A DNA stretch of 64,000 nt. Origin: Lachnospiraceae bacterium (lineage in GTDB: Bacteria; Bacillota; Clostridia; Lachnospirales; Lachnospiraceae). The DNA lies in NCBI GenBank assembly GCA_022767285.1, contig JALENY010000001.1:1-64000 (forward strand). The letters run 5' to 3'. Below, piece after piece: positions 8,124 to 17,087 of the stretch. The position numbers were made by a program, and so were the translations under genes. The notes under the pieces were generated by a model. It was not told the origin of the DNA. It searched no databases and saw only the letters and a list, made by a program, of their open reading frames with translations. How positions within the stretch are numbered: the first letter of the stretch is position 1; every line of letters starts with the position of its first letter.

Positions 8124-9476
8124 TTACTTCTCCTCTAATTCTCTGATTCTTCTTGCACGTCTTCTTCTCTGTGCTTCCCGGCGCTTCCTTCTCTGCTTTT
8201 TCCGATATGCCACATAAGAGATTCTTGCTCCCACAAGAATCACAAACACTGCAGCGAGTACAAGCAGCACCTTCAAGAACAGCGGCAGTCCCTTCTGTTC
8301 GTTCTTCTCCACTGCCGCCACCTGTTTGCACGAAACTGCCGGTGCCTGAAATCCCGGCAGATATTCTCTTTCCAAGTCTACCAGCACTTTACCGTCCTTG
8401 ATCGTAAGCGGAGCTTCTTTCCCTTTTGGAACACAGTCCCATAAATCTTTTGAAATCTCTACTTTCTTTTCATCAATAGTATGCACCCCTTTGGAAAGTA
8501 CTTTTTTATATTCAAACCGTTCAAATGCCTGCTCCATAATCGCGTTTCCGACCAGATGACGGAGCTCTTCCCCAGTCTGATCTGACCAGTCAGACACACC
8601 CATCACAATCTCCACCAGACGCGTGTCCCCCCGTTTTGCAGTGGACGAATAGTTAAACCCTGCTGTATCGCTGGAACCTGTCTTCAAGCCGTCTGTGCCC
8701 TCCAGACCATACTTTGCCCCTTCCAGTGAAATCTGATATGATGTAAAATGCTCCTCATACGGTGTCCCCTCTTTTACGGTGATCTGGGGATACTTTGTGT
8801 GATTTAAAATATCCGGATAGGTCTTTATCAGATAAGTACACAGCATCGCATAATCTTCCGGTGTTGTAATGTTATCTCCATCAAGCGGCTGGCTCACCGG
8901 ATGATACGGCTGCAGCAGATTGTTAGTAACCCCCACACAGTTGAAGTACTTCGTATTGACCATTCCAAGCTCCTGTGCCTTTTGATTCATACGCTCCACA
9001 AACCTGTCCGGATCCGACTCCACCATATCCGCAAGCATATACGTTGCCGCCGCAGAAGACGGCACAATGATCAGATCCATCAACTCTGCAACCGTATAAC
9101 TGGCTCCCGGCTGCATTTTATTGTTGCTGAGCGCATACCTGCCTGCAATATCTGTATATCTTTCATTTACCTCTGCCGTACTCTCAAGTTCCAGATTCCC
9201 GGCTTTTATCTCCTCATATGCCAGAAGAATGGTCATCAATTTTGTCATACTTGCCGGCGGCCACTGTTTCTGTGCATTTTCCTGCCATAAAATTTGTCCG
9301 GTATTGATCTCCGTAATGATCGAACCTGCAGGCTGATACCGTTCCTCAAGCTGATAGCCCCTCTCTCTTGCCACATCCAGCGCACGCTGAGCCTGTACCT
9401 CCCCGGCCGGAATCAGACATCCCAAAAGGATGGTGCATAAAAAAGCACAAATCCCCCTCACATTCCTTTTTCTCAT
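8124..9476 (-). CDS. D-alanyl-D-alanine carboxypeptidase family protein (DacF/PBP5-like)
   Basis: About 450 residues: signal peptide (cleavage near VQA), S11-type serine peptidase domain, a beta-rich C-terminal domain, then a membrane anchor near residues 394-420 and a very basic cytoplasmic tail. The nucleophile motif is S76-M-T-K79 and the KTG motif is at 265-267. The middle SxN motif reads S-S-A at 140-142, so the Asn is replaced by Ala. Family members trim the terminal D-Ala from peptidoglycan stem peptides. The missing Asn raises the question of whether this copy is fully active. It lies 28 bases downstream of metA in the same operon. Confidence 0.85.
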   Translation of the reverse strand: MRKRNVRGICAFLCTILLGCLIPAGEVQAQRALDVARERGYQLEERYQPAGSIITEINTGQILWQENAQKQWPPASMTKLMTILLAYEEIKAGNLELESTAEVNERYTDIAGRYALSNNKMQPGASYTVAELMDLIIVPSSAAATYMLADMVESDPDRFVERMNQKAQELGMVNTKYFNCVGVTNNLLQPYHPVSQPLDGDNITTPEDYAMLCTYLIKTYPDILNHTKYPQITVKEGTPYEEHFTSYQISLEGAKYGLEGTDGLKTGSSDTAGFNYSSTAKRGDTRLVEIVMGVSDWSDQTGEELRHLVGNAIMEQAFERFEYKKVLSKGVHTIDEKKVEISKDLWDCVPKGKEAPLTIKDGKVLVDLEREYLPGFQAPAVSCKQVAAVEKNEQKGLPLFLKVLLVLAAVFVILVGARISYVAYRKKQRRKRREAQRRRRARRIRELEEK

Positions 9477-9504
9477 TCTCTTCGTTCCTCTCTCTGATTC
9501 CTCC

Positions 9505-10425
9505 TTAAAACGGTGTCCCCTCCAGATCATACGGCGTTGTCTGATATACATAATAATTCAGCCAGTTCGTATAAATATTATTCGCATGAGATCTCCAGAT
9601 CAGTTCCGGCTTCTGGTTGGGATCGTTGTCCGGATAGTAATTCACCGGCATTTCGATCGCAAGCCCTTTTTTCAGATCTCGTTTATATTCTGCATCCAGT
9701 GTCATTCTGTCGTATTCCGGATGTCCCATCACAAAAATCTGCCGTCCTTCCTGTGCCATGCAGAGGAACAGCCCCGCCTCTTTCGAATCTGCCAGTATGG
9801 TCAGTCTCTCATCTGACTCCACCTGTTCCATCGGAATCTCTGTATGACGGGAATGAGGCGCATAAAATACATCATCAAATCCTCTCACCAGAGGGATCCT
9901 TCTGTTTCTCACCCGGTGTCTGAATACACCGAACATTTTCTTTGGAAGCTGCACTTTATCAATCCCATAGTGATAATAAAGCCCTGCCTGCGCCCCCCAG
10001 CACAGATGCAGTGTAGATGTTACATGTGTCTTGGTCCACTCCATGATCTCCCGCAGTTCTTCCCAGTAGTCCACTTCTTCAAACGGAATCTGTTCCACCG
10101 GAGCTCCGGTAATGATAAATCCGTCAAATTTTTGGTTGCGGATCTCTTCAAAGGACTGATAAAACTTATGTAGATGGCTGGTGGATGTATTTTTCGATAC
10201 ATGTCCTGATACACGGACAAACACAACATCCACTTGAAGTGGTGTGTTCGAGAGAGACCGCAGGATCTGCAGCTCTGTATCCTCCTTTAACGGCATCAGA
10301 TTTAAAAGCCCGATCTTGATCGGACGGATATCCTGATGCGCTGCCCGGTATTCGTCCATTACAAATATATTTTCATGCTCCAGTATCTCTTTTACCGGAA
10401 GGTCGTTCTGTACACGTATTGGCAT
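9505..10425 (-). CDS. metA: Homoserine O-acetyltransferase
   Basis: A 306-residue MetA-family acyltransferase that activates homoserine in methionine synthesis. The catalytic Cys is at position 142 (LHLCWGAQAGLYYHYG). Position 111 is Glu (GAPVEQIPFEEV); work on Bacillus cereus and E. coli MetA showed Glu111 gives acetyl-CoA and Gly111 succinyl-CoA specificity, so O-acetylhomoserine is the expected product. That matches the MetY-type enzyme at the right edge of the window. The gene starts three bases after the upstream permease stop, with AAGGGG in front. Confidence 0.95.
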   Translation of the reverse strand: MPIRVQNDLPVKEILEHENIFVMDEYRAAHQDIRPIKIGLLNLMPLKEDTELQILRSLSNTPLQVDVVFVRVSGHVSKNTSTSHLHKFYQSFEEIRNQKFDGFIITGAPVEQIPFEEVDYWEELREIMEWTKTHVTSTLHLCWGAQAGLYYHYGIDKVQLPKKMFGVFRHRVRNRRIPLVRGFDDVFYAPHSRHTEIPMEQVESDERLTILADSKEAGLFLCMAQEGRQIFVMGHPEYDRMTLDAEYKRDLKKGLAIEMPVNYYPDNDPNQKPELIWRSHANNIYTNWLNYYVYQTTPYDLEGTPF

Positions 10426-10428
10426 AAT

Positions 10429-11781
10429 TTATTCCCCTTTTTCTTCTTTCTTTTCTGTCGCCTCATCAGCTCTTGCATACTCGCCTTCATTATTTACATA
10501 ACCGAACTGGTCGTACGCACCGGTATCTGTAGGCAGCGTATGATTTTCCAGCTGATGGTTCACCAGCATTTTTACAATATAATAGATGACTGCAAATGTA
10601 GGAACTCCCAAAATCATTCCCACAAATCCAAACATTCCTCCGCCAAACAAAATCGAAAATACCACCCAGAATGCAGACAATCCCGTAGAATCCCCCAAAA
10701 TCTTTGGTCCGATGATATTCCCATCCAGCTGCTGCAGAAGAAATACAAAAACAATAAAATAGATTCCCATCTTCGGATCTGACAACAAAATCAGGACAGC
10801 GCTTGGAATTGCTCCGATATATGGTCCGAAAAACGGAATCACATTGGTTACTCCTACGATCACACTCACAAGCATCGTATACGGCATATCCAAAATGGAA
10901 AGTCCGACAAAACACAGTACTCCGATGATCGCAGAATCAATGATCTTTCCGATAATAAAACCGCCGAAGATCTCGTTGCTCTTGATCGTCAGATGAAGCA
11001 CCATATTCGCTCTTGACGGACGCATGATGGCATATACAAGTTTCTTGCACTGGCTTGCAAACTTCTCCTTACTGAACAGCACATAAACAGATACGATCAC
11101 TCCGATCAGAACATAGCATAATTCCTTGAAAATGTTGATCACTCCCACTGTCAGATTCGACATCAGTACATTGACCTGATTGAGAAGGTCTGTACGCATC
11201 CATGTCTGCAATGCATCACTTGCTTCTTTGAGGACCGCCTCTGCCATCTGTCCAATAGTCGATTGATCTGTACTCATCACCTCTGTCATCTTCCCGATAA
11301 AACGATTCAGCTGGCTCGGCACAGTAAGGATCATATCTCTTATACTGCGGTAGAGTTCCGGTATCATCATATTGCACAACGCCACGATCAACGCAAACAT
11401 TACAACGATTGCAAGCAAAATTCCTGCCCCTCTGGAAATGCCGCCCGCATTCTTAATGCGTGGAAATTTTCTCTTGATCCAGGGTTCAAAATACGTATCC
11501 ACCAGCTTTACAATCGGATTGAGCAAATACGCAATGACAAGACCATAAATAATCGGCTTTAACACCTGGTATATTTTCCCAAAAACTTCCGAAATATTTG
11601 TCATACGCAATAATGCAAAATAAAACACGATGCAGGCTGCGATCACCACAAATATCCGTACGTCCCTGCTGATCTGATGCCAGAATCTGGATGTCTTTTT
11701 GCTTCCAAATGAAGGCTGCGACGTATAATAGCCATTCTCCTTTTTCCCCTCTTTTTCAGGTTTTTCTCCTGCTCTGTTCAT
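10429..11781 (-). CDS. AI-2E family transporter
   Basis: A 450-residue membrane protein with seven to eight hydrophobic segments and the family's central pattern, including GFIIGKIIDSAIIG and the loop VIPFFGPYIGAIPSA. Family members (PF01594; TqsA, YtvI) are assigned to autoinducer-2 export or cation/proton exchange; the role here is not determinable. The first 30 residues and the last 30 are charged and cytoplasmic. It is the first gene of the operon leading into metA. Confidence 0.85.
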   Translation of the reverse strand: MNRAGEKPEKEGKKENGYYTSQPSFGSKKTSRFWHQISRDVRIFVVIAACIVFYFALLRMTNISEVFGKIYQVLKPIIYGLVIAYLLNPIVKLVDTYFEPWIKRKFPRIKNAGGISRGAGILLAIVVMFALIVALCNMMIPELYRSIRDMILTVPSQLNRFIGKMTEVMSTDQSTIGQMAEAVLKEASDALQTWMRTDLLNQVNVLMSNLTVGVINIFKELCYVLIGVIVSVYVLFSKEKFASQCKKLVYAIMRPSRANMVLHLTIKSNEIFGGFIIGKIIDSAIIGVLCFVGLSILDMPYTMLVSVIVGVTNVIPFFGPYIGAIPSAVLILLSDPKMGIYFIVFVFLLQQLDGNIIGPKILGDSTGLSAFWVVFSILFGGGMFGFVGMILGVPTFAVIYYIVKMLVNHQLENHTLPTDTGAYDQFGYVNNEGEYARADEATEKKEEKGE

Positions 11782-11854
11782 ATATGTATCTCATCCCTTT
11801 CTGGTTTTGCAAGTATTTCCATTATACCCCTGTAACAGGAAGACCGTCAACCTT

Positions 11855-11892
11855 CAAAAAAGCGATGCCCGGCCATAAAGCCAAGCACCGCT
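11855..11892 (-). terminator. Rho-independent terminator after the DUF1540 gene
   Basis: On the minus strand a GC-rich stem built from AAGCG-TGC-GGC and its complement, with small mismatches, is followed by TTTTTT. It ends the SEC-C / YdcF / thrS / DUF1540 unit. Confidence 0.8.
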
Positions 11893-11908
11893 TCTTCTCT
11901 TTCACTTC

Positions 11909-12247
11909 TTATCTGCACTGAAATGTGGCGCACTCTGTGCCGTCCTTATGACACGCGCAGGAACCTTCCACGCTGACCTTTCCCGCTTCACATTTACACT
12001 GTTCATTGTACATGCAGTCAGTTGCTTTACAATCGATTCCGCAACGATCCGAAGGCGCTGTCGCATGATTTCCATATGCGTTCGTATAGGAATTTTCCAT
12101 CCCCTGTGTTTTTCGCTCCTCAAAGCTGTCACAGCAGGTCTCCTTTGAAGCCTTTGCCTGAGAACCACCTACCTGGATGGAATCCAGACGGCAGAGGAAA
12201 TCCTGATTGTGCATACATGTCTGTACTGTACATTTTAATTCTGGCAT
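11909..12247 (-). CDS. DUF1540 domain protein (two Cys-rich repeats)
   Basis: A 112-residue cysteine-rich protein holding two copies of the DUF1540 motif, the first beginning near residue 5 (LKCTVQTCMHNQDFLC) and the second near residue 70 (IDCKATDCMYNEQCKC). Each copy has four or more cysteines, consistent with metal binding. The function of DUF1540 is unknown. It has a strong ribosome site (AAAAAGGAGG) and sits between thrS and a terminator. Confidence 0.88.
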   Translation of the reverse strand: MPELKCTVQTCMHNQDFLCRLDSIQVGGSQAKASKETCCDSFEERKTQGMENSYTNAYGNHATAPSDRCGIDCKATDCMYNEQCKCEAGKVSVEGSCACHKDGTECATFQCR

Positions 12248-12326
12248 GATAATACCTCCTTTTTATTTACAAAATCAGTATCATCATGCCCATTTCCAAT
12301 TCTTTTATCCGGATTTTCAAAAAAAT

Positions 12327-14255
12327 TTATTTTTCTTCTTTTGTCACTTCACGGATTTCTTTTTTTGCAGTCTCTTCCATGATTGCAGCAATAAATTCTT
12401 CCAGACCTTTCTGTCCTTCATCTCCTACAAATCGACTTCTTACAGAAACCTTTTTCTCTTCCTCTTCTTTTGCTCCCACAACCAGCATGTACGGGATCTT
12501 CTTCATCTGTGCTTCGCGGATCTTATATCCGATCTTCTCGGCACGTGTGTCGATCTCGGCACGGATTCCGGCTGCATTCAGCTGATCCAGAACACTCTGT
12601 CCATATTCCAGATATTTATCAGAGATCGGCAGTACTTTTACCTGAACCGGTGCAAGCCATGTCGGGAATGCTCCTGCAAAATGCTCGATCAAAATTCCGA
12701 TGAATCGTTCAATGGAACCGAATACCACACGATGGATCATGATCGGTCTGTGTTTTTCTCCGTCTGCACCGGTATATTCCAGTTCGAAGCGAAGCGGAAG
12801 CTGGAAGTCAAGCTGAATGGTTCCGCACTGCCAGGTTCTTCCGATGGAATCTTCCAGATGGAAGTCGATCTTCGGACCGTAAAATGCGCCATCGCCCTCA
12901 TTTACCACATAATTCAGTCCAAGATCATCCAGAGCATCGCGAAGTGCATTGGTTGCCATCTCCCAGTCTTCATCGCTTCCCATGCTGTCCTCGGGACGTG
13001 TGGAAAGCTCTACGTGATATTTGAAGCCAAAAAGGCTGTATACTTCATTGATCAGCTGCGCAACGCCTTTTATTTCATCCCGGATCTGATCCGGTCTCAT
13101 GAAAATGTGGGCATCATCCTGAGTAAAGCAGCGCACACGCATCAGTCCGTGAAGCTGACCGGATTTTTCATGACGATGTACCAGACCCAGCTCGCCCATG
13201 CGCAGCGGCAGATCACGGTAAGAACGCGGCTCAGATGCATAGACCAGAACACCGCCCGGACAATTCATTGGTTTGATCGCATAATCCTGCTCATCAATCA
13301 CGGTTGTGTACATGTTATCTTTATAATGATCCCAATGACCGGATGTTTCCCAGAGGCTTCGGTTCAGGATAACCGGAGTCGAAATCTCCTGATAACCATT
13401 CCGCTCATGGAGCTCATGCCAGTAATTTAGAAGCGTATTTTTCAAAATCATACCCTTGGGCAGGAAGAACGGAAATCCCGGGCCTGCGTCGTTCATCATG
13501 AACAGTCCCAATTCACGGCCAAGTTTTCTGTGGTCACGTTTTTTGGCTTCCTCAAGCATATGGAGATACTCTTCCAGCTCTGCTTTTTTTGCAAAAGCAG
13601 TTCCGTAAATACGGGTCAGCATCTTATTGTGTTCATTTCCTCTCCAGTATGCACCCGCAAGAGAAGTCAGCTTGAAAGCCTTTACCGGCTTGGTACTCAT
13701 CAGATGTGGTCCTGCGCACAGGTCCACAAACTCGCCCTGTCTGTAAAAACTGATCTCGGAGTCTTCAGGCAGATCTTCAATGAGTTCTACTTTATAAGGT
13801 TCTCCTTTTTCTTTCATAAAAGCGATTGCTTCCTCTCTCGGCAATGTAAAGCGCTCAATAGAAAGATCCTCTTTTACGATTTTTTTCATTTCAGCCTCAA
13901 TTTTTTCCAGATCATCGCTGGTAAAGGATGTTTCACGATCCAGGTCATAGTAAAAACCATCTGCAATCGACGGTCCGATGGCAAGCTTTGTATCCGGATA
14001 CAGACGCTTTACTGCCTGTGCCATGATATGGGATGTGGTATGGCGGTAAGCAGCCAGACCTTCCGGATCGGAGGTGGTATAAATATTTAATTTGCAGTCT
14101 TTATCAACCACATGTCTCAAATCTACGATTTCGTCATCCACTTTTCCACATGCTGCCACGCGTGCCAGGCCCTCGCTCAAATCTTTTGCGATATCAAGCA
14201 CAGACATCGGACTTTCGTATTCCTTTGTGGTTCCATCTTTTAATGTAATAATCAT
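12327..14255 (-). CDS. thrS: Threonyl-tRNA synthetase
   Basis: A 642-residue class II aminoacyl-tRNA synthetase with full domain order: N-terminal TGS domain (1-60), editing domain starting at RHTTSHIMAQAV (the zinc-type HxxxH), the catalytic core with motif 2 near GLVHRHEKSGQLHGLMR, motif 3 near IHRVVFGSIERF, and an anticodon-binding domain. It charges tRNA-Thr. Only 39 bases separate it from the YdcF gene, leaving no room for a T-box leader, so it is probably transcribed from further upstream. GAGAGGACACAG precedes the ATG. Confidence 0.97.
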   Translation of the reverse strand: MIITLKDGTTKEYESPMSVLDIAKDLSEGLARVAACGKVDDEIVDLRHVVDKDCKLNIYTTSDPEGLAAYRHTTSHIMAQAVKRLYPDTKLAIGPSIADGFYYDLDRETSFTSDDLEKIEAEMKKIVKEDLSIERFTLPREEAIAFMKEKGEPYKVELIEDLPEDSEISFYRQGEFVDLCAGPHLMSTKPVKAFKLTSLAGAYWRGNEHNKMLTRIYGTAFAKKAELEEYLHMLEEAKKRDHRKLGRELGLFMMNDAGPGFPFFLPKGMILKNTLLNYWHELHERNGYQEISTPVILNRSLWETSGHWDHYKDNMYTTVIDEQDYAIKPMNCPGGVLVYASEPRSYRDLPLRMGELGLVHRHEKSGQLHGLMRVRCFTQDDAHIFMRPDQIRDEIKGVAQLINEVYSLFGFKYHVELSTRPEDSMGSDEDWEMATNALRDALDDLGLNYVVNEGDGAFYGPKIDFHLEDSIGRTWQCGTIQLDFQLPLRFELEYTGADGEKHRPIMIHRVVFGSIERFIGILIEHFAGAFPTWLAPVQVKVLPISDKYLEYGQSVLDQLNAAGIRAEIDTRAEKIGYKIREAQMKKIPYMLVVGAKEEEEKKVSVRSRFVGDEGQKGLEEFIAAIMEETAKKEIREVTKEEK

Positions 14256-14294
14256 CTCTGTGTCCTCTCTATATCTATCATTATCCCTATCTTA

Positions 14295-15071
14295 TTACCA
14301 TTTCATGCGTCCTGTCAATGTATCTTTTAGAATTGCAAGAAACTCTCTCACCATATAATGCACCTGCAAAAGGCTGTGTGAAGGAGCCGCTATTCCGCTG
14401 ATTTTATGGCCAACCTGTCCTTCGGCAATTCCACCGGCACGGAACACATGAAAATTGCTTGTGATAAATCCGATTTTTGCACCCGGATCATTAATATACT
14501 CCAGACTGAAGCGAAAGTTTTCCACCGTATCGGTGGACTTGTCTTCCAGAATCAGTCGTTCCGGGGCTATACCCATGGTCAGGAGTCCTTCTTCCATACA
14601 TTCGGCTTCGGAACGCGGTTCATCCACTCCCTGTCCGCCGGATAAGATGGCAATGGTACCGGGATTTTCCTGCAAATATTTGCCGGCAGTTTCAATACGG
14701 TGCAAAAGTGCCAGACTAGGCCGGTCTTTTTTCACCTGTGCACCAAGTACGATCACATAGTCAAGATCCTGCTCACCCTTCTGAAACATGTTTCCAATCA
14801 CATGAGCCTCAATAAAAACAAACAGCAAAACGACGACAACCAAAACAGATATCAGCAGGATCCGAAGAGCCACCGGCAAACGACAGTCCCCGGAGATATC
14901 TTTCCTTTTAAATAAGAAAAGAGCTCCTGCCAGACACAGAAGCCCTCCTACCAGCCATATCCATAAGTACGAGACCCCAAAGCCTGCATACAGACCGCAT
15001 ACCAGATAGTAAACCAGGCAAATCATGCCTGCGATTCCAAGTACGATCACTATTTGTTCGCTCCACAGCAT
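14295..15071 (-). CDS. YdcF family membrane protein (DUF218)
   Basis: About 258 residues: three hydrophobic segments in the first 90 residues and then a DUF218/YdcF domain beginning [16 protein letters not shown] and continuing [21 protein letters not shown] and [12 protein letters not shown]. SanA/ElyC/YdcF proteins have been tied to envelope integrity and vancomycin tolerance; the catalytic activity is unsettled. The ATG at 15071 overlaps the upstream gene by 22 bases and lacks a ribosome site. A GTG at 15050, overlapping the upstream TAG as TAGTG, is a plausible alternative start. Confidence 0.85.
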   Translation of the reverse strand: MLWSEQIVIVLGIAGMICLVYYLVCGLYAGFGVSYLWIWLVGGLLCLAGALFLFKRKDISGDCRLPVALRILLISVLVVVVLLFVFIEAHVIGNMFQKGEQDLDYVIVLGAQVKKDRPSLALLHRIETAGKYLQENPGTIAILSGGQGVDEPRSEAECMEEGLLTMGIAPERLILEDKSTDTVENFRFSLEYINDPGAKIGFITSNFHVFRAGGIAEGQVGHKISGIAAPSHSLLQVHYMVREFLAILKDTLTGRMKW

Positions 15072-15565
15072 TTTTTATATTTTTTGCCGGATCCGCAGGG
15101 ACAGGGATCGTTTCTTCCCACCTTCGGTCCTTTTACGATTGTTCCGGATTTTTTCTGTTCCAGGTATAATTCATGCAGTTTCTCTTCGCTGAAGATCTCC
15201 TTCCATGCCGGAAGTTCATAGAGCCAATCTGCTTTTGCATCAACCATATTTTTGTAAAGAAGCTCTTTGTCAAATGCGAGACTTACTTCTGTGTTCTCAT
15301 CCATCTCCTCAATTGGATTCGGTGTCTTTAAGCTGTCGTTGATTCCATCCAGAAAGCCAACCATTGTCATCACATCGATCCCGTATTTTTCTGCCAGTCC
15401 GACTACGGTACCTTTTACTTCTTCGTCCGGGTTAGCAAGGAGCCGCTCGTAAATTCCTTTTTCAGTCTCAAAATAAGCGTTCCAGAACATGCGAAGTTTA
15501 TTCTTATCTTCATTCTGATTATATGCGATTTTTCTCCATTTTTCTAATAAAGTATCTTTTGCCAT
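15050..15565 (-). CDS. SEC-C metal-binding motif protein
   Basis: A 171-residue protein ending in a textbook SEC-C motif, [19 protein letters not shown], which binds zinc and in SecA contacts SecB or ribosomes. The preceding 145 residues are mostly helical and acidic with no recognised catalytic motif. It is first in the run leading to ydcF, thrS and the DUF1540 gene. AAAGGGGTACC precedes the ATG. Confidence 0.88.
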   Translation of the reverse strand: MAKDTLLEKWRKIAYNQNEDKNKLRMFWNAYFETEKGIYERLLANPDEEVKGTVVGLAEKYGIDVMTMVGFLDGINDSLKTPNPIEEMDENTEVSLAFDKELLYKNMVDAKADWLYELPAWKEIFSEEKLHELYLEQKKSGTIVKGPKVGRNDPCPCGSGKKYKKCCGANK

Positions 15566-15631
15566 TTTGGGTACCCCTTTATTTTCATTCTGTCTTACGG
15601 TATATTACAATTTTCCGTAAATTTGATTTTA

Positions 15632-15736
15632 ACATACCTTGTCATTCGACGCAAGTCGAATGTACGTCCGGAGGACATTTTTTACGGTATGCCCTTGGGC
15701 ATACCTTGTCATTCGGCGCAGCCTGAATGTACGTCC
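15632..15736. repeat. Structured direct repeat, two 38-bp units with hairpins
   Basis: Two near-identical units (15632-15669 and 15699-15736) start with ATACCTTGTCATTCG and end with GAATGTACGTCC. Each folds on itself: the first as an 8-bp stem with a GCAA loop (15643-15662), the second with one bulge. Between them lies a 9-bp perfect hairpin (15686-15705). Part of the same sequence (ACGGTATGCCCTT) recurs near 55376, so this is a dispersed family. Confidence 0.75.
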
Positions 15737-15757
15737 ATCAAATTAATTTCTCATTTT

Positions 15758-15872
15758 TTGAATAGTTTTCCTTAATGGAGCCATACTACTAAAGAACCAA
15801 AGAGAAAGTAAATACTTAATCCTCCCCTTACAGACAGAGGCTGCGCCTCCAGGTAACCGCAGCCTCTGTTTT
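15758..15872 (+). ncRNA. Candidate small RNA with CCUCCCC segment and own terminator
   Basis: TTGAAT (15758-15763) and CATACT (15782-15787), 18 bp apart, could form a promoter starting near 15794. About 75 bases on, a perfect 12-bp stem (15834-15845 with 15858-15869) followed by T residues forms a strong rightward terminator. No reading frame fits between. The segment before the stem contains CCTCCCC, complementary to Shine-Dalgarno sequences, as in known C-rich seed regions of Firmicute small RNAs. The promoter match is modest. Confidence 0.35.
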
Positions 15873-16010
15873 GTCATGCGTATCTGCTCCTTCATTCGCA
15901 TCTCTTATATTTATTATACGCATTTCCTTTGCTGTCTACATCTGGTTTTATATGAAACTGTTGTTTTTTTTCCATATCCCGTTCTCAAAACAATTTTAGG
16001 ATGTTTTGCT

Positions 16011-16038
16011 TTGCTTTCTCAGACAAATAAGGTATACT
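16011..16038 (+). promoter_or_regulatory. Probable promoter of the HAD gene
   Basis: TTGCTT and TATACT are separated by 16 bp, about 100 bases upstream of the ATG at 16139. Confidence 0.5.
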
Positions 16039-16138
16039 GTCTTTGGAAAATAATAAAAGGAAACGAACTCTCCGTCCGGTCTGCAGCATACTGTCAACCT
16101 GACGGGAACTGTTCAACAAAGAAAACGAGGAGATTTTT

Positions 16139-16942
16139 ATGCGAAAAAGAAAACAAATTCTGGCTATTATTGCCATCGTTCTTCTGGCAGCTATGTGTAT
16201 CATACCCCTTATTCTTGCCATTACCATGCCCAGATCCGGGTGGTTTAAAATGTCCATAGCCGCTGTTATCCTGATTCCGGTCGTTTTATACGCATTTCTG
16301 CTTACAATCCGAGCCGTCAAACCTTCCAAATCGCCGCTTATCGATACAATTGTTTTTGACTGCGGAAATGTACTTGTCGGTTTTGCCTGGAAAAAACATA
16401 TGGAGAATCTTGGATTTGACGAAGAGACCATTGATTATCTGGAAGAACATATGATACACGATCCACTGTGGAATGAATTTGACCGTGGCGTCCGTTCCTT
16501 TTCTGATGTCGCGGACGAATTTTGCCGTGAAAATCCAACCTACGAAGCAGAAATCCGGGCATTTCTCGAACATCCGGAAGACATGATCGAAGAATACAGT
16601 TTTTCTGTACCCTGGCTTCAGGATCTGAAGCGCGCCGGGTACCGGCTGTATGTACTCTCCAACTGGGATGAACCCTGTTACACTCGATTAAAAGACAGCG
16701 TCCTTCGTTTTGAAAAATATCTGGACGGCGCTATTTGGTCTTATCAGCACCGATGTATCAAGCCGGAACCAGAGATTTATAAGAAGTTGATTCACAAGTA
16801 TAATATTGATCCCACTCGTGCCGTATTTCTGGATGACACACAGAAAAATCTGGACGCTGCAAAACCATTTGGATTCCATACCATCCATGCTGTGGATCAC
16901 GATGCTGCACTGGCTGGTCTTCGGGCGCTTGGTGTCAAATAA
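16139..16942 (+). CDS. Membrane-anchored HAD-superfamily hydrolase
   Basis: A 267-residue protein with two N-terminal membrane helices (about 7-29 and 38-57) joined to a cytoplasmic HAD domain. HAD motifs are present in order: IVFDCGNVLVG with nucleophile Asp74, VLSNWDEP (motif II), the Lys in CIKPEPEIY (motif III) and VFLDDTQKN (motif IV). The form FDxGNVL resembles the YihX-like sugar-phosphate phosphatases, in which the second motif-I Asp is Gly. The membrane anchor is not typical of that group. The substrate is unknown. GAGGAG precedes the ATG and a strong terminator follows. Confidence 0.82.
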   Translation: MRKRKQILAIIAIVLLAAMCIIPLILAITMPRSGWFKMSIAAVILIPVVLYAFLLTIRAVKPSKSPLIDTIVFDCGNVLVGFAWKKHMENLGFDEETIDYLEEHMIHDPLWNEFDRGVRSFSDVADEFCRENPTYEAEIRAFLEHPEDMIEEYSFSVPWLQDLKRAGYRLYVLSNWDEPCYTRLKDSVLRFEKYLDGAIWSYQHRCIKPEPEIYKKLIHKYNIDPTRAVFLDDTQKNLDAAKPFGFHTIHAVDHDAALAGLRALGVK

Positions 16943-17010
16943 CTTTTTCCGTAAGATGGAAATGATGAACCGATTTTTCTTTTCTACAGGATGAACAGAT
17001 CGAATCAATA

Positions 17011-17075
17011 AAAGGGATTCTTATCTGTACAGATGGTCTTTCGGACCTATCAGATAAGAATCCCTTTTTTGTTTT
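17011..17075. terminator. Bidirectional terminator between convergent genes
   Basis: A perfect 17-bp stem (17011-17027 with 17051-17067) is flanked by A and T runs on both sides, so it can stop both the rightward HAD gene and the leftward purA-lipoprotein unit. Confidence 0.92.
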
Positions 17076-17087
17076 TCATTGAAGACT

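Larger units (their letters stand above)
15566..16138 (+). other. 573-base gap: repeats, candidate small RNA, promoter
   Basis: No coding region is supported here. The stretch holds a block of palindromic repeats (15632-15736), a possible promoter-plus-terminator unit with no reading frame (15758-15872) and the probable promoter of the HAD gene (16011-16038). Confidence 0.7.

Noticed and set aside
14256-14294. A T-box leader for thrS
   Set aside because: Only 39 bases separate thrS from the upstream gene, with no stem I, T-box sequence or terminator.
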